This document shows positions 8,257 to 17,337 of a stretch of 64,000 bases of DNA, piece after piece. A program made the translations under genes and the position numbers. Location of the stretch: assembly GCA_902506225.1 (NCBI GenBank), contig LR733345.1, positions 372,001 to 436,000 on the forward strand. Direction: 5' to 3'. This DNA comes from Faucicola sp902506225. Lineage in GTDB: Bacteria; Pseudomonadota; Gammaproteobacteria; Pseudomonadales; Moraxellaceae. Under the pieces are notes generated by a model that saw nothing but the letters and a program-made list of their open reading frames with translations, had not been told where the DNA came from and ran no database searches. How positions within the stretch are numbered: position 1 is the first letter of the stretch; each line of letters opens with the position of its first letter.

Positions 8257-8326
8257 TCCGCTAGGGTATACGTTTTTCAGACTGATATATAGATAAGGAA
8301 ATAGATAAGATCAAATGCAATTTATT

Positions 8327-8719
8327 TTATTCACCCTGTTCAAGATCTTCTAATATGGCGCACTCTGCGTTTTCATTACCTGAGCAATGATCAGCAGAAA
8401 TCTGTAATAAGCTCACCATATCTTGCAACTGAGCTATTTTTCGGTTTAAAGTTTCTATATGTGTCAGTGTTAATTTTTTAACATCAGCACTCTGCCGATC
8501 TGTATTTTTCCACAAATTAAGCAATTCTTTCATCTGTTTGGAGGAAAAACCTAAATCACGAGCCTGTCTTAAAAAGCATAAGTTTTTTATATCTTGATTA
8601 GAGTAGATTCGATAACCTGAATTCGAGCGTTTGGCGGTATCAAGCAAACCGATTTGTTCATAATAGCGAATCATTTTGGGAGAGATTCCTGATCGCTCTG
8701 ACGCTTGACCGATATTCAT
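8327..8719 (-). CDS. cueR: Cu(I)-responsive MerR-family regulator CueR
   Basis: 130 residues. The MerR winged helix-turn-helix is N-terminal (MNIGQASERSGISPKMIRYYE), followed by a dimerisation helix (about 80-110). The metal loop is CSGNENAEC with Cys112 and Cys120, the Cys pair at the positions known for CueR. A strong ribosome-binding site (AGGAGG) precedes ATG 8719. It lies 65 bp downstream of copA on the same strand, separated by a hairpin. It should activate the two copper promoters at 11,296-11,379. Confidence 0.93.
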   Translation of the reverse strand: MNIGQASERSGISPKMIRYYEQIGLLDTAKRSNSGYRIYSNQDIKNLCFLRQARDLGFSSKQMKELLNLWKNTDRQSADVKKLTLTHIETLNRKIAQLQDMVSLLQISADHCSGNENAECAILEDLEQGE

Positions 8720-8740
8720 AACTTTCCTCCTGATATAAAA

Positions 8741-8771
8741 AGGGTTAAAGCCAAACGGCTACTTTAACCCT
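8741..8771 (-). terminator. Hairpin between copA and cueR
   Basis: A 10-bp stem (8741-8750/8762-8771, AGGGTTAAAG and its complement) is followed on the minus strand by a short T run at 8737-8740. It could end copA messages or reduce read-through into cueR. Confidence 0.65.
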
Positions 8772-8784
8772 ATCTTAATATAAT

Positions 8785-11262
8785 CTATGCTTTAATCGCT
8801 GGCACCTGAAAGTACTTTAAACGTAAGGCATTACCTAGCACAAAAACAGAGGATAGCGCCATTGCTCCTGCGGCAAAAATGGGTGACAGCAAAATACCAA
8901 ATGCTGGATATAAAACCCCTGCGGCAATTGGAATCAGGGCAATGTTATAGAAAAATGCCCAAAATAGATTCTGTCGAATATTTTTGATAGTCGCCTTACT
9001 TAAAGTAATCGCATTAGGGACGCCTTGTAGACTACCTGACATCAACACCACGTCTGCTGCTTCAATTGCCACATCTGTCCCTGTCCCAATTGCCAGACCG
9101 ACATCCGCTTGAGCAAGAGCAGGGGCATCATTAATCCCATCACCAACAAAAGCCACTCGTCCATACTGTTGTTGCAGCTGACGTAGTGCATCTACTTTTC
9201 CATCAGGCAACACTTCTGCGACCACTTGATCAATATGTAATTTTGCTGCAATTGCTTGGGCGGTATGCCGATTGTCGCCTGTAATCATTGCCACTTTTAA
9301 GCCCAGTTGATGTAAACCTGCAATAGCAGTATAAGTGGTATCTTTAATAGGGTCTGCAACGGCAATAATGGCTGCTAGCTTTTGGTCAATCGCGACATAA
9401 AGTGGGGTTTTACCTTCTTGTCCTAAGCGTGCAGCCTCATTTTCAAAAGGTGTAACATCAAGCTCTAATTGCTTCATATAACGATCAGCACCAATATGAA
9501 TGGTTTGACCTGTCACTTCCGCTTTAATCCCTAGTCCGGTCACAGAGTCAAAGGCGGTAATCGGTAATAAGCTGATATTTTGTTGTTCTGCGGCTTGAAC
9601 AATGGCTACGGCAATGGGATGTTCAGACTTTGCTTCAACCGATGCCACAATACGCAAGACTTGCTCATGTTGAAACCCTTGTTGGACATGAAAATCCGTT
9701 AAGGTTGGTTTACCTTCGGTCAAGGTGCCGGTTTTATCGACCGCAATGACTTTAACTTCCTGTAAAGCTTGTAACGCTTCACCTTTACGGAATAAGACGC
9801 CCATTTCTGCACCGCGACCTGTACCAACCATAATGGAGGTAGGGGTTGCCAATCCCATTGCACAGGGACAAGCAATGATTAAGACAGCAACGGCATTAAC
9901 GAGACTAAACGTCAAAGCAGGCTCAGGACCAAGAACAAACCACACAGCAAAAGTCAGAGCTGCTAAGAACATGACCATGGGAACAAACCACATAGTGACT
10001 TTATCAACCAATGCCTGAATCGGTAATTTAGATCCTTGAGCCTGTTCAACCATGCGAATGATTTGCGCCAATACCGAAGAGTCGCCAATGGCCGTTGCCC
10101 GAAAATTCAATGTTCCATTCTGATTGACCGTCCCTCCTACCACTTGATCACCCACTTGTTTTTTAACAGGAACGGGTTCACCCGTAATCATGGATTCATC
10201 AATATAGCTTTGACCTTCAACCACTTCACCATCAACAGGAACACGCTCACCGGGACGAATCTCAACGATCGTTTCTGTGGTTACTTCTGCAATCGGTACT
10301 TCATTCACTTGCCCATTATGGTGAACACGCGCTGTTTTTGCCTGCATACCCACTAGATGTTGAATGGCTTGAGAGGTACGTCCTTTGGCTTTTGCCTCAA
10401 AATAACGCCCTAATAAAATTAAGCTCACAATCACAGCGGCCGCTTCGTAATAAACATTCACAGTGCCCTCGGGTAGAACTTGTGGAATAAATGTTGCGAC
10501 TAGCGAAAAACTATAAGCCGCCAGTGTTCCAACCGCGACCAATGAATTCATATCCGGTGCAAAACGCCATAATGCCGGAATACCTTTTTGATAAAAACGT
10601 CGCCCTGGAAAGATAAGAACCAGCGTCGTCAAAACAAATTGAATCAACCAGCTTTGTTGCGTGCCGATATTGTCCACGACCCACATATGAAAAGCTGGAA
10701 TCATATGTGACCCCATTTCTAGAATAAAAACCGGAACGGCCAAAATCAAAGAGATGATTAAATCTCGTTTCAGCTGCTGCTGTTCCGTGGCTTTCTTGTC
10801 CTGTTGGTCACTTTGATCCTGCTCAACCAGCTTCGCATGGTATCCCGCTTTTTTAACGGCTTGAATCAAATCGCTGCTCTGTACTTGAGCGTTGCCTTGT
10901 ACCCATGCGCGTTCAGTAGCAAGGTTGACGTTTGCTTGTTGTACGCCCTCAACTTTTTTTAATGCTTTTTCTACCCGTCCAACGCAAGAAGCACAGGTCA
11001 TACCTTCGATTGAAAGCTCAACCGGCTGAGATGCCAAGATCTTATAACCGGCTCGTTCTACGGCTTTGGTTACTGCGATAAGGTCTAAAGGTTGAGATGA
11101 GGAAATCATGGCTTTTTCAGTCGCAAGATTCACCTCAGCATTTTCAACACCTTCAACTTTTTTTAATGCTTTTTCTACTCGTCCCACACATGAAGCACAA
11201 GTCATACCCTCAATGGGCAATGTCTCACTATAAAGATAAGACTTACTATTTTCTGAATTCAT
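8785..11262 (-). CDS. copA: Cu(I)-exporting P1B-type ATPase CopA
   Basis: 825 residues from ATG 11262, chosen because AGAGGC precedes it; upstream TTG/ATG codons lack a ribosome-binding site. Two N-terminal heavy-metal-associated domains carry GMTCASC (CxxC at 22-25 and 90-93). Membrane helices follow, then the CPC transport motif (about residue 460, IACPCAMGLATP), phosphorylation motif DKTGTLTEGKP (about 507), and GDGINDAPALAQADVG (about 707). It pumps Cu(I) from the cytoplasm across the inner membrane. It is transcribed from a CueR-type promoter that is divergent to copZ. Confidence 0.95.
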   Translation of the reverse strand: MNSENSKSYLYSETLPIEGMTCASCVGRVEKALKKVEGVENAEVNLATEKAMISSSQPLDLIAVTKAVERAGYKILASQPVELSIEGMTCASCVGRVEKALKKVEGVQQANVNLATERAWVQGNAQVQSSDLIQAVKKAGYHAKLVEQDQSDQQDKKATEQQQLKRDLIISLILAVPVFILEMGSHMIPAFHMWVVDNIGTQQSWLIQFVLTTLVLIFPGRRFYQKGIPALWRFAPDMNSLVAVGTLAAYSFSLVATFIPQVLPEGTVNVYYEAAAVIVSLILLGRYFEAKAKGRTSQAIQHLVGMQAKTARVHHNGQVNEVPIAEVTTETIVEIRPGERVPVDGEVVEGQSYIDESMITGEPVPVKKQVGDQVVGGTVNQNGTLNFRATAIGDSSVLAQIIRMVEQAQGSKLPIQALVDKVTMWFVPMVMFLAALTFAVWFVLGPEPALTFSLVNAVAVLIIACPCAMGLATPTSIMVGTGRGAEMGVLFRKGEALQALQEVKVIAVDKTGTLTEGKPTLTDFHVQQGFQHEQVLRIVASVEAKSEHPIAVAIVQAAEQQNISLLPITAFDSVTGLGIKAEVTGQTIHIGADRYMKQLELDVTPFENEAARLGQEGKTPLYVAIDQKLAAIIAVADPIKDTTYTAIAGLHQLGLKVAMITGDNRHTAQAIAAKLHIDQVVAEVLPDGKVDALRQLQQQYGRVAFVGDGINDAPALAQADVGLAIGTGTDVAIEAADVVLMSGSLQGVPNAITLSKATIKNIRQNLFWAFFYNIALIPIAAGVLYPAFGILLSPIFAAGAMALSSVFVLGNALRLKYFQVPAIKA

Positions 11263-11295
11263 AACAGCCTCTATCATGTTCAATCTATTATCAAC

Positions 11296-11326
11296 AGCAT
11301 ATAGGTTGACATCATGGTAAGGTCAA
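11296..11326 (-). promoter_or_regulatory. CueR-type promoter of copA
   Basis: On the minus strand TTGACC (11321-11326) and TATGCT (11296-11301) are separated by 19 bp. The spacer carries a dyad-like ACCTTACCATGATGTCA. The overlong spacer is the hallmark of MerR-family activated promoters, and the element resembles the copZ promoter facing the other way. Confidence 0.8.
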
Positions 11327-11348
11327 GTATATTTTTTCAAAAATGTGT

Positions 11349-11379
11349 TTGACCTTACCATTATGACAAGGCTTAAGCT
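11349..11379 (+). promoter_or_regulatory. CueR-type promoter of copZ
   Basis: TTGACC (11349-11354), a 19-bp spacer TTACCATTATGACAAGGCT, and TAAGCT (11374-11379). The dyad ACCTTACC...GACAAGG fits a copper MerR box. It lies only 22 bp from the divergent copA promoter, so both may be controlled together. Confidence 0.8.
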
Positions 11380-11413
11380 TAGTGATGAAATAAAACTTAT
11401 TTGGAGAAAGGGT

Positions 11414-11608
11414 ATGAAACTATTGATTGCAAATATGAACTGTGGCGGTTGTGCCCGTGGTGTGACAGCAGCTATTCAGAATATCGACTCAAAGGCCAAG
11501 GTTAAGATTGATTTAGCAGCCAAAGTGGTCAGTATCGAAACCATCGCCAGTATTGAGCAGATGACAGCTGCTTTAGCAAAAGGCGGTTTCCCTGCACAAG
11601 CGCAATGA
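11414..11608 (+). CDS. copZ: Small heavy-metal-associated (HMA) copper chaperone, CopZ-like
   Basis: 64 residues from ATG 11414, following GGAGAAAGGG. It is one ferredoxin-like HMA domain with metal site MNCGGCARG (Cys10 and Cys13). Chaperones of this kind carry Cu(I) to the CopA metal domains. The gene is transcribed away from copA from its own CueR-type promoter. The longer frame from 11345 starts inside the promoter and is not used. An imperfect hairpin after the stop (about 11,625-11,660) may end the transcript. Confidence 0.87.
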   Translation: MKLLIANMNCGGCARGVTAAIQNIDSKAKVKIDLAAKVVSIETIASIEQMTAALAKGGFPAQAQ

Positions 11609-11800
11609 ATCAGCCTTATAAACGCGCAGCCTATCTGTTTGACAGAAAGGACGATGGGCTGAATCACATCTGAAAATATTGACCAGTTGAAAAAAATCTG
11701 ACATGGGCAACTGCATCTTAGTGATGCGTTTGCCCCGCGCCTTTGGTTATAGGTCTACTTTTAATGATAAAAAGTGGACAGTGTTATCAAAATGAATACT

Positions 11801-12211
11801 TTATCTATGACACGAGTTATCGGCAAGCGCATGCAATATTCCGCAGGATTCAGCTAGCGCTTCACTTGCGCATTTTTGCCGCAACGCTAGTAGATGTTGC
11901 TTTAATTGTATCAGCTCTTCCATACGTGTCTCTACCGCATCGATATGCTCATCCAATAGCACATTGACCTCACCGCAGTTTTCATCAGGTTTATCTCTAT
12001 ATTGAAGCAGGGTTCGTACTTCATCCAAAGTCATATCGAGCGTACGGCAGTGCAGGATAAATTGTAGACGCTCAAAATGCGCTTCATTATACAAACGATA
12101 GTTGCCTTGGCTACGCGCAGGTTTTGGTAATAACCTCTCTTTCTCATAATAGCGAATGGTTTCGACCGTCGCACCGGTGCGCGTGGCAAGCTCACCAATT
12201 TTGATTAGCAT
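11801..12211 (-). CDS. cadR: Cd(II)/Pb(II)-responsive MerR-family regulator CadR
   Basis: 136 residues with a MerR-type winged helix-turn-helix (IGELATRTGATVETIRYYEKERLLP, about 5-29). Metal-binding cysteines are Cys79 (ENCGEVN), Cys114 and Cys123 (ESCGIL), the CadR/PbrR pattern. It is divergent from the metal ATPase gene. Its ribosome-binding site is AAGGAGAT. A degenerate copy of the cadA operator (12,249-12,268) lies before its start, suggesting autoregulation. Confidence 0.92.
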   Translation of the reverse strand: MLIKIGELATRTGATVETIRYYEKERLLPKPARSQGNYRLYNEAHFERLQFILHCRTLDMTLDEVRTLLQYRDKPDENCGEVNVLLDEHIDAVETRMEELIQLKQHLLALRQKCASEALAESCGILHALADNSCHR

Positions 12212-12248
12212 GTGTATCTCCTTAAATAGTATTTTCTATTATCTAAAC

Positions 12249-12268
12249 AATAAAGTAACTATAAGGTT
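12249..12268 (-). promoter_or_regulatory. Degenerate CadR box upstream of cadR
   Basis: The minus strand reads AACCTTATAGTTACTTTATT, close to the cadA operator ACCCTATAGTAACTTTAGGGT but with one half-site eroded. It lies about 40 bp before the cadR start, so CadR may bind here to control itself. Confidence 0.5.
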
Positions 12269-12306
12269 TGCTGATAAAAAATCAAACCTCTTTATCGTTA
12301 AAAGTC

Positions 12307-12337
12307 TTGACCCTAAAGTTACTATAGGGTTTATACT
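12307..12337 (+). promoter_or_regulatory. CadR-controlled promoter of cadA
   Basis: TTGACC (12307-12312), a 19-bp spacer, and TATACT (12332-12337). A dyad ACCCTA...TAGGGT lies within 12310-12330. This is a classic MerR-family promoter, about 25 bp upstream of the cadA start. Confidence 0.85.
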
Positions 12338-12362
12338 GCCTTTAACAAGAGGAGAAGTGATT

Positions 12363-14516
12363 ATGCAATATCATATTGAAGGTATGGACTGTGCCAGTTG
12401 TGTTGGTAAAATCGAGCGGGCGTTAATGCGAATACCTGGTGTCTCTGAGGTTCAGTTAAACTTTGCGACTCAAAAGCTAGAGCTAACCTTGGCGCCTGAT
12501 ACGAATACTGGCGTTAAAGATATCGAGAAAACCATTAAAAGCCTAGGGTTTGGTGTGTCAGCGTTAACGGGTCAACAAAATGAGAGGGGCAATGATGGTA
12601 ATCAATCAGCGGTGGACAATCAGCGCTGGTGGCAAACCATAAAAGGCAAACAGGTCATTGGTACGGGGCTTTTGATGGGTGCCGCATATGTATTGTCTTT
12701 AATTTTCCCTGAATATGGCGCATGGGCTTTTATTGCCGCTGTGGCTATCGGTGTCCTACCATTTGCTCGCAAAGCTTCTGCACTGGCGTTAGCAGGATCG
12801 CCTTTTTCAATTGAAATGCTCATGTCTGTTGCGGCTATTGGCGCGCTTATCATAGGTGAAGCTGAAGAAGCGGCTGCCGTGGTCTTTTTATTCTCGGTTG
12901 GGGAGCTATTAGAGAGTGTCGCAGCTAATCGTGCGCGCGCAGGAATCAGAGCATTATCGTCGCTTGTGCCAAAGACAGCTATTTTACTGGACGCGCAAGG
13001 ACAACAACGTCAGGTGGCAGCGACTTCACTACAAGTGAATGATAAGGTGCTTGTGCGTCCTGGTGATAGAGTCTCTGCTGATGGCGTGATTGTTCAAGGT
13101 ACGTCTAGCCTTGATGAGTCACCTGTGACGGGAGAGTCTGTTCCTGTTGCCAAAACCATAGGCGATGAGGTCTTTGCTGGATCTATCAACGTTGATGGGG
13201 TACTACAAATACGCGTAGAAAAAACAGCGGCAGATAATACAATTGCTCGTATTATTGAGCTTGTGGAGCGGGCACAAGCGTCCAAAGCACCGACTGCACG
13301 CTTTATTGAAGCCTTTAGCCGCTACTATACGCCTATCGTTATGGCGATTGCGGCTTTAGTGATTATTATCCCACCTCTACTGATGGGAGCAGAATGGGGA
13401 GTATGGCTATACCGTGGTTTAGCGCTATTACTGATCGCCTGTCCTTGTGCTCTTGTGCTGTCAACACCTGCCGCTATTGCCTCAGGTTTGGCTGTCGGCA
13501 CGCGCCATGGACTGCTTATCAAAGGAGGTAATGTCATGGAGTTGGTGGGTCAGGTCAACACTGTCGCTTTTGATAAAACGGGTACTTTGACCGAGGGCAA
13601 ACCTCGAGTAACCGATATCATTGATTTTAAAACAGTACATGGCGATGCTGAGGGTCGCGATAAACTACTGTCACTGTTTGCAAGTGTCGATGCTACCTCC
13701 AGTCATCCGCTTGCTATCGCTATTGTGGATCATGCCAAAGCCGCTAAGGTAGTCATACCTGGATCCTCCAACGCCTTTGCGACCGCAGGTAAAGCGGTTC
13801 ATGCAACGGTTGCTGGACGCTCTTTGGCCATCGGCTCACCAGTCTACGTCGCTGAGAAAGTGATGTTGCCAGCTGAGCAGCAGATTCAAATTGAGATGCT
13901 ACAAAATGATGGTAAAACGGTTTCTATTTTGTTTGATGAGCAAACGAGGGAGGCGCTCGGATTGGTCGCTCTACGTGATGAGTTACGAGAGGATGCAAAG
14001 CAGGCCATTGCCCAGCTTAACAAGATGAACGTGCGCTCCGTCATGCTCACAGGTGACAACAGTCGTACGGCAAAAGCGCTTGCCAGTCAGTTAGATATAG
14101 AGTGGAAAGCTGAGCTGTTACCTGAAGACAAGCTACGTCTACTCAGTGAGATGCAAAGCAATAGTAAAATAGCGATGATTGGTGATGGTATCAATGATGC
14201 ACCCGCTTTGGCAGCGGCAGACATTGGCATTGCGATGGGCAGTGGCACGGATGTGGCTATCGAAACGGCTGATATTGCCCTATTAAAAAGCCGCGTGATA
14301 GACGTTGCTAACCTTATTGCCTTATCCCGCGCCACCATGAGAAATATCCATCAAAATGTCATATTTGCACTTGGGTTAAAGGGCATATTTCTGATAACCA
14401 CTGTGCTCGGCGTGACAGGGCTTTGGATTGCTGTACTAGCGGATACTGGTGCTACAGTACTGGTGACGCTGAATGCATTGCGTTTACTGCGTTTTAAAAC
14501 AAGATCTTCCGATTAA
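12363..14516 (+). CDS. cadA: Cd(II)/Zn(II)/Pb(II)-exporting P1B-type ATPase
   Basis: 717 residues from ATG 12363, after the ribosome-binding site AGGAGAAG; the frame open from 12156 overlaps the promoter and is not coding there. One N-terminal HMA domain carries GMDCASC (Cys10/Cys13). The transport motif is CPC (about residue 359, IACPCALVLSTPAA), phosphorylation DKTGTLTEGKP (about 402), SSHPLA, and GDGINDAPALAAADIG (about 606). The sequence fits the CadA/ZntA group that expels divalent soft metals. It is divergent from its regulator cadR. Confidence 0.93.
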   Translation: MQYHIEGMDCASCVGKIERALMRIPGVSEVQLNFATQKLELTLAPDTNTGVKDIEKTIKSLGFGVSALTGQQNERGNDGNQSAVDNQRWWQTIKGKQVIGTGLLMGAAYVLSLIFPEYGAWAFIAAVAIGVLPFARKASALALAGSPFSIEMLMSVAAIGALIIGEAEEAAAVVFLFSVGELLESVAANRARAGIRALSSLVPKTAILLDAQGQQRQVAATSLQVNDKVLVRPGDRVSADGVIVQGTSSLDESPVTGESVPVAKTIGDEVFAGSINVDGVLQIRVEKTAADNTIARIIELVERAQASKAPTARFIEAFSRYYTPIVMAIAALVIIIPPLLMGAEWGVWLYRGLALLLIACPCALVLSTPAAIASGLAVGTRHGLLIKGGNVMELVGQVNTVAFDKTGTLTEGKPRVTDIIDFKTVHGDAEGRDKLLSLFASVDATSSHPLAIAIVDHAKAAKVVIPGSSNAFATAGKAVHATVAGRSLAIGSPVYVAEKVMLPAEQQIQIEMLQNDGKTVSILFDEQTREALGLVALRDELREDAKQAIAQLNKMNVRSVMLTGDNSRTAKALASQLDIEWKAELLPEDKLRLLSEMQSNSKIAMIGDGINDAPALAAADIGIAMGSGTDVAIETADIALLKSRVIDVANLIALSRATMRNIHQNVIFALGLKGIFLITTVLGVTGLWIAVLADTGATVLVTLNALRLLRFKTRSSD

Positions 14517-14630
14517 TTATCATTAAAGGCTAAGGCGGTCGCAACTACATTGGGACCGTTTTATTAAACCTATCTCCTGCCTACAAGCAGTCAATGTACC
14601 TACCTTTAATCCAGAAATCGCCTAAACCTA

Positions 14631-15611
14631 TCACTCTTCATCCAGAGTAAATCTGCGCCGATATTCGCTAGGGGTCAAACCAACAATGCGCTTAAATATT
14701 TTACGAAATGCACTAACATCACTATAACCCACCTTCCACGCTATTTGCTCAACAGGCATTAAAGAGAACTGTAGAAAGTCTTTTGCACTACCAATGCGTA
14801 ATCGCTGACAGTATTCTGTTGATGTCATGCCCGTCGCCTTATGGAAACGGCGCAGAAAAGTGCGCTCCTCTAACTGCGCACAACTGGCTAGGGTGGATAA
14901 ATCAATAACCCGTGCTTCTGTTTTTTGTAGCCAATGCTGCACCTTTAGTATGGCGGCATCACCATGAGTGAGGTTGGGAGAAAACGCACTGTAATAGCAT
15001 TGTTCACGCCTTGAGGGGTCAATTAACAATGCACGAGCGGCCTCATTCATGACCTGTGAGCCAAGAAAGCGGTCAACCATCCTAAGCCCCAAGTCCGTCC
15101 AAGCCATCGCGCCACCAGCGGTCACAATATCACCGTCTTCGATAATAATGCGATCGACATCCAGATCGACATCAGGGAAGCGCTGTTCAAACTCTTCTAC
15201 ATAACCCCAATGCGTCGTTGCTTTGCGTTTGGATAGGAGTCCCGTCTCGCCCAGTAAAAAAGCACCGGCGCAGACGGATGACAGTATCACACCTGTGGAA
15301 TGCTGATCTCTTAGCCATTCCAGCCATGGTGCCGCTGCTTGCTTTGCAATTGGCGTCTCTAACGTGGGTGGAATGATGATAGCTGCTAACCTTCCTGAGC
15401 CATCAGGATTGCTCGAAAAATTGCAGGTAGGACGCAGATTAGAACCCTTAATTTCCCAGTGACTGACCTGTAAAGGCAGATCCGTTGTATCTTGATGTTT
15501 GGCAGCGATTTTACTGGCCACCATCAGTAAGTCAGTCAGCCCAAGGATGGCCGCCATTTGTGCTTTCTCATAGACAATCAAGCCTATTTCAATAGCATGT
15601 TTTTGATTCAT
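14631..15611 (-). CDS. GlxA/FtrA-type AraC-family transcriptional regulator
   Basis: 326 residues. The N-terminal DJ-1/PfpI-like domain (about 1-190) has the nucleophile-elbow-like SSVCAGAFLLGE. The C-terminal AraC DNA-binding domain has two helix-turn-helix units (about 225-320, ending WKVGYSDVSAFRKIFKRIVG). Such proteins sense small molecules with the first domain. It is divergent from the isochorismatase-like gene, which it probably regulates. Confidence 0.9.
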   Translation of the reverse strand: MNQKHAIEIGLIVYEKAQMAAILGLTDLLMVASKIAAKHQDTTDLPLQVSHWEIKGSNLRPTCNFSSNPDGSGRLAAIIIPPTLETPIAKQAAAPWLEWLRDQHSTGVILSSVCAGAFLLGETGLLSKRKATTHWGYVEEFEQRFPDVDLDVDRIIIEDGDIVTAGGAMAWTDLGLRMVDRFLGSQVMNEAARALLIDPSRREQCYYSAFSPNLTHGDAAILKVQHWLQKTEARVIDLSTLASCAQLEERTFLRRFHKATGMTSTEYCQRLRIGSAKDFLQFSLMPVEQIAWKVGYSDVSAFRKIFKRIVGLTPSEYRRRFTLDEE

Positions 15612-15717
15612 ATGTCGTTATTAACCTCTTATGTGTCGATGTAGCCACTCGTTAGTGTAGCATAGAGCTTGTAAAATAGACGCCTATACAGTCACTTTGA
15701 TAAAAAAAGGAATCATC

Positions 15718-16266
15718 ATGAGCACAAAAGCACTTATCGTTGTAGATATTCAAAATGAGTATTTTCCGCAAGGTAAATTATCACTCGTAGGTATCAATGA
15801 AGCCGCTGATAATGCAGCTTTGGTTATTGCGTCTGCTAGAGAAAAAGGCCATACCGTTATTCATATCCGCCATGAAATGCCCTCTATTGATGCGCCGATA
15901 TTTACGCCTAATACCGATGGTGTAGAAATCAATGAGAAAGTAAAGCCTATAGAAGGTGAAGCCGTTGTTGTGAAGCATTACCCCAATTCGTTTCGTGAGA
16001 CCTCTCTTAAAGATCTGCTTGATAAAGAAGACATCAAAGACGTTACCGTGATTGGCGCCATGAGCCACATGTGTATTGATGCAACCGTTCGTGCTGCGGT
16101 TGACTTTGGCTATACAACGACCACCATCCATGATGCCTGTGCCACGCTTGATCTTGAATTTAATGGCACGACCGTACCCGCAGCTCATGCTCATGCCACC
16201 ATTATGGCAGCGATTGAGTTTCTATATGGCGAAGTGATTGACACCCAAACTTGGATTGCGCGTTAG
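15718..16266 (+). CDS. Isochorismatase-like cysteine hydrolase
   Basis: 182 residues from ATG 15718 after AAGGAATCATC; an in-frame start at 15697 has no ribosome-binding site. The Asp-Lys-Cys triad of the family is visible: VDIQNEY (Asp near residue 11), VVKHYPNSF (Lys), and SHMCIDATVRAAVDFG (Cys). Relatives hydrolyse isochorismate, nicotinamide or other amides; the substrate here is unknown. It is divergent from the GlxA-type regulator and followed by a metallohydrolase lipoprotein. Confidence 0.88.
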   Translation: MSTKALIVVDIQNEYFPQGKLSLVGINEAADNAALVIASAREKGHTVIHIRHEMPSIDAPIFTPNTDGVEINEKVKPIEGEAVVVKHYPNSFRETSLKDLLDKEDIKDVTVIGAMSHMCIDATVRAAVDFGYTTTTIHDACATLDLEFNGTTVPAAHAHATIMAAIEFLYGEVIDTQTWIAR

Positions 16267-16330
16267 TTATAAGTTTTTAAGCAAACCATTATTAACTCAT
16301 AATATAGACTCATCAATAAGGCATCAAATT

Positions 16331-17245
16331 ATGAAAATATCGAAATCTCTGACCGGCACCACACTATTAAGTGGTGTCATGTTGTTAACCGCATGTACCA
16401 CCTTTGCCATTCCAGCGGCTAATCCTAACGCTGACAAACAGACGGCGACTAATACGGTGGAATTTCAGCAAATCCGTAATGCCACGATCAAGCTCGATTA
16501 TGCTGGCACCACGTTTTTAGTCGATCCGATGCTCGCGGCTAAAAACGCTTATCCAGGGTTTGCAGATACGTTAAATAGCCAAATACGCTATCCAATGGTC
16601 GATTTGCCGGTATCTGTTGCAGAGGTGCTAAAGGCTGACGCCATTATTTTAACCCATCTACATGCGGATCATTGGGACGATGCTGCACGCAACCTGGTCC
16701 CTCGTAATATGCCAATTTTTACCCAAAATGAAGCTGATGCGACCACCGTGCGTAAAGATGGCTTTACCGATGTCAGAGTATTGACAGAAAAAGGAGTTGT
16801 ATTTAAAGGTACTAGAATCAATAAAACCATCGGGCAGCATGGTACTGATGAGATGTACAAAGTTCCAGCGCTTGCTCAGTCACTTGGCAAAACGATGGGA
16901 ATTGTGTTCCAGAAGCCTAACTACAAGACCGTCTATGTCGCAGGAGATACCATTTGGGATAAGGAAGTAGAGAATGCGCTGACTCGCTACAAGCCTGATG
17001 TGGTCATCCTGAATACAGGCTACGCGAAGCTGACTACCTTTGTCGATGACTCTATCATCATGGGCAAAGACGATGTATACCGTGCGTATAAATTCTCACC
17101 TAATGCTCAGATAATTAATGTGCACATGGATACGGTCAATCACGCAGCATTATCGAAGGCAGAGCTGCGTCGCTTTATCGAGGAAAAACATCTGGATAAA
17201 CAACGTACGCTTGTTCCCGATGATGGTCAGTACTACAAGTTCTAG
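16331..17245 (+). CDS. Metallo-beta-lactamase-fold hydrolase, predicted lipoprotein
   Basis: 304 residues from ATG 16331. The N-terminus is a lipoprotein signal with lipobox LLTAC and lipidated Cys22. The metal site THLHADHWD (HxHxDH) lies near residue 110, and a second-shell VAGDTIWD near 205. It resembles UlaG/RomA-like MBL-fold proteins. It should be anchored to a membrane outside the cytoplasm. Substrate unknown. It probably shares a transcript with the isochorismatase-like gene (64 bp gap). Confidence 0.85.
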   Translation: MKISKSLTGTTLLSGVMLLTACTTFAIPAANPNADKQTATNTVEFQQIRNATIKLDYAGTTFLVDPMLAAKNAYPGFADTLNSQIRYPMVDLPVSVAEVLKADAIILTHLHADHWDDAARNLVPRNMPIFTQNEADATTVRKDGFTDVRVLTEKGVVFKGTRINKTIGQHGTDEMYKVPALAQSLGKTMGIVFQKPNYKTVYVAGDTIWDKEVENALTRYKPDVVILNTGYAKLTTFVDDSIIMGKDDVYRAYKFSPNAQIINVHMDTVNHAALSKAELRRFIEEKHLDKQRTLVPDDGQYYKF

Positions 17246-17337
17246 TGCTTGATGAGTCGTTTTTTAAATATTCCTTGTGTGGCAATGCTCACAGTGTGTT
17301 GCCATGCGTAATCAATATTGTACAACTGAGATAGTTT

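Noticed and set aside
9725..10356. Rightward reading frames within copA
   Set aside because: They are antisense to conserved CopA domains and have no recognisable content.
12156..12362. N-terminal extension of the cadA product
   Set aside because: This part overlaps the cadR start and the cadA promoter; the ribosome-binding site and HMA domain begin at 12363.
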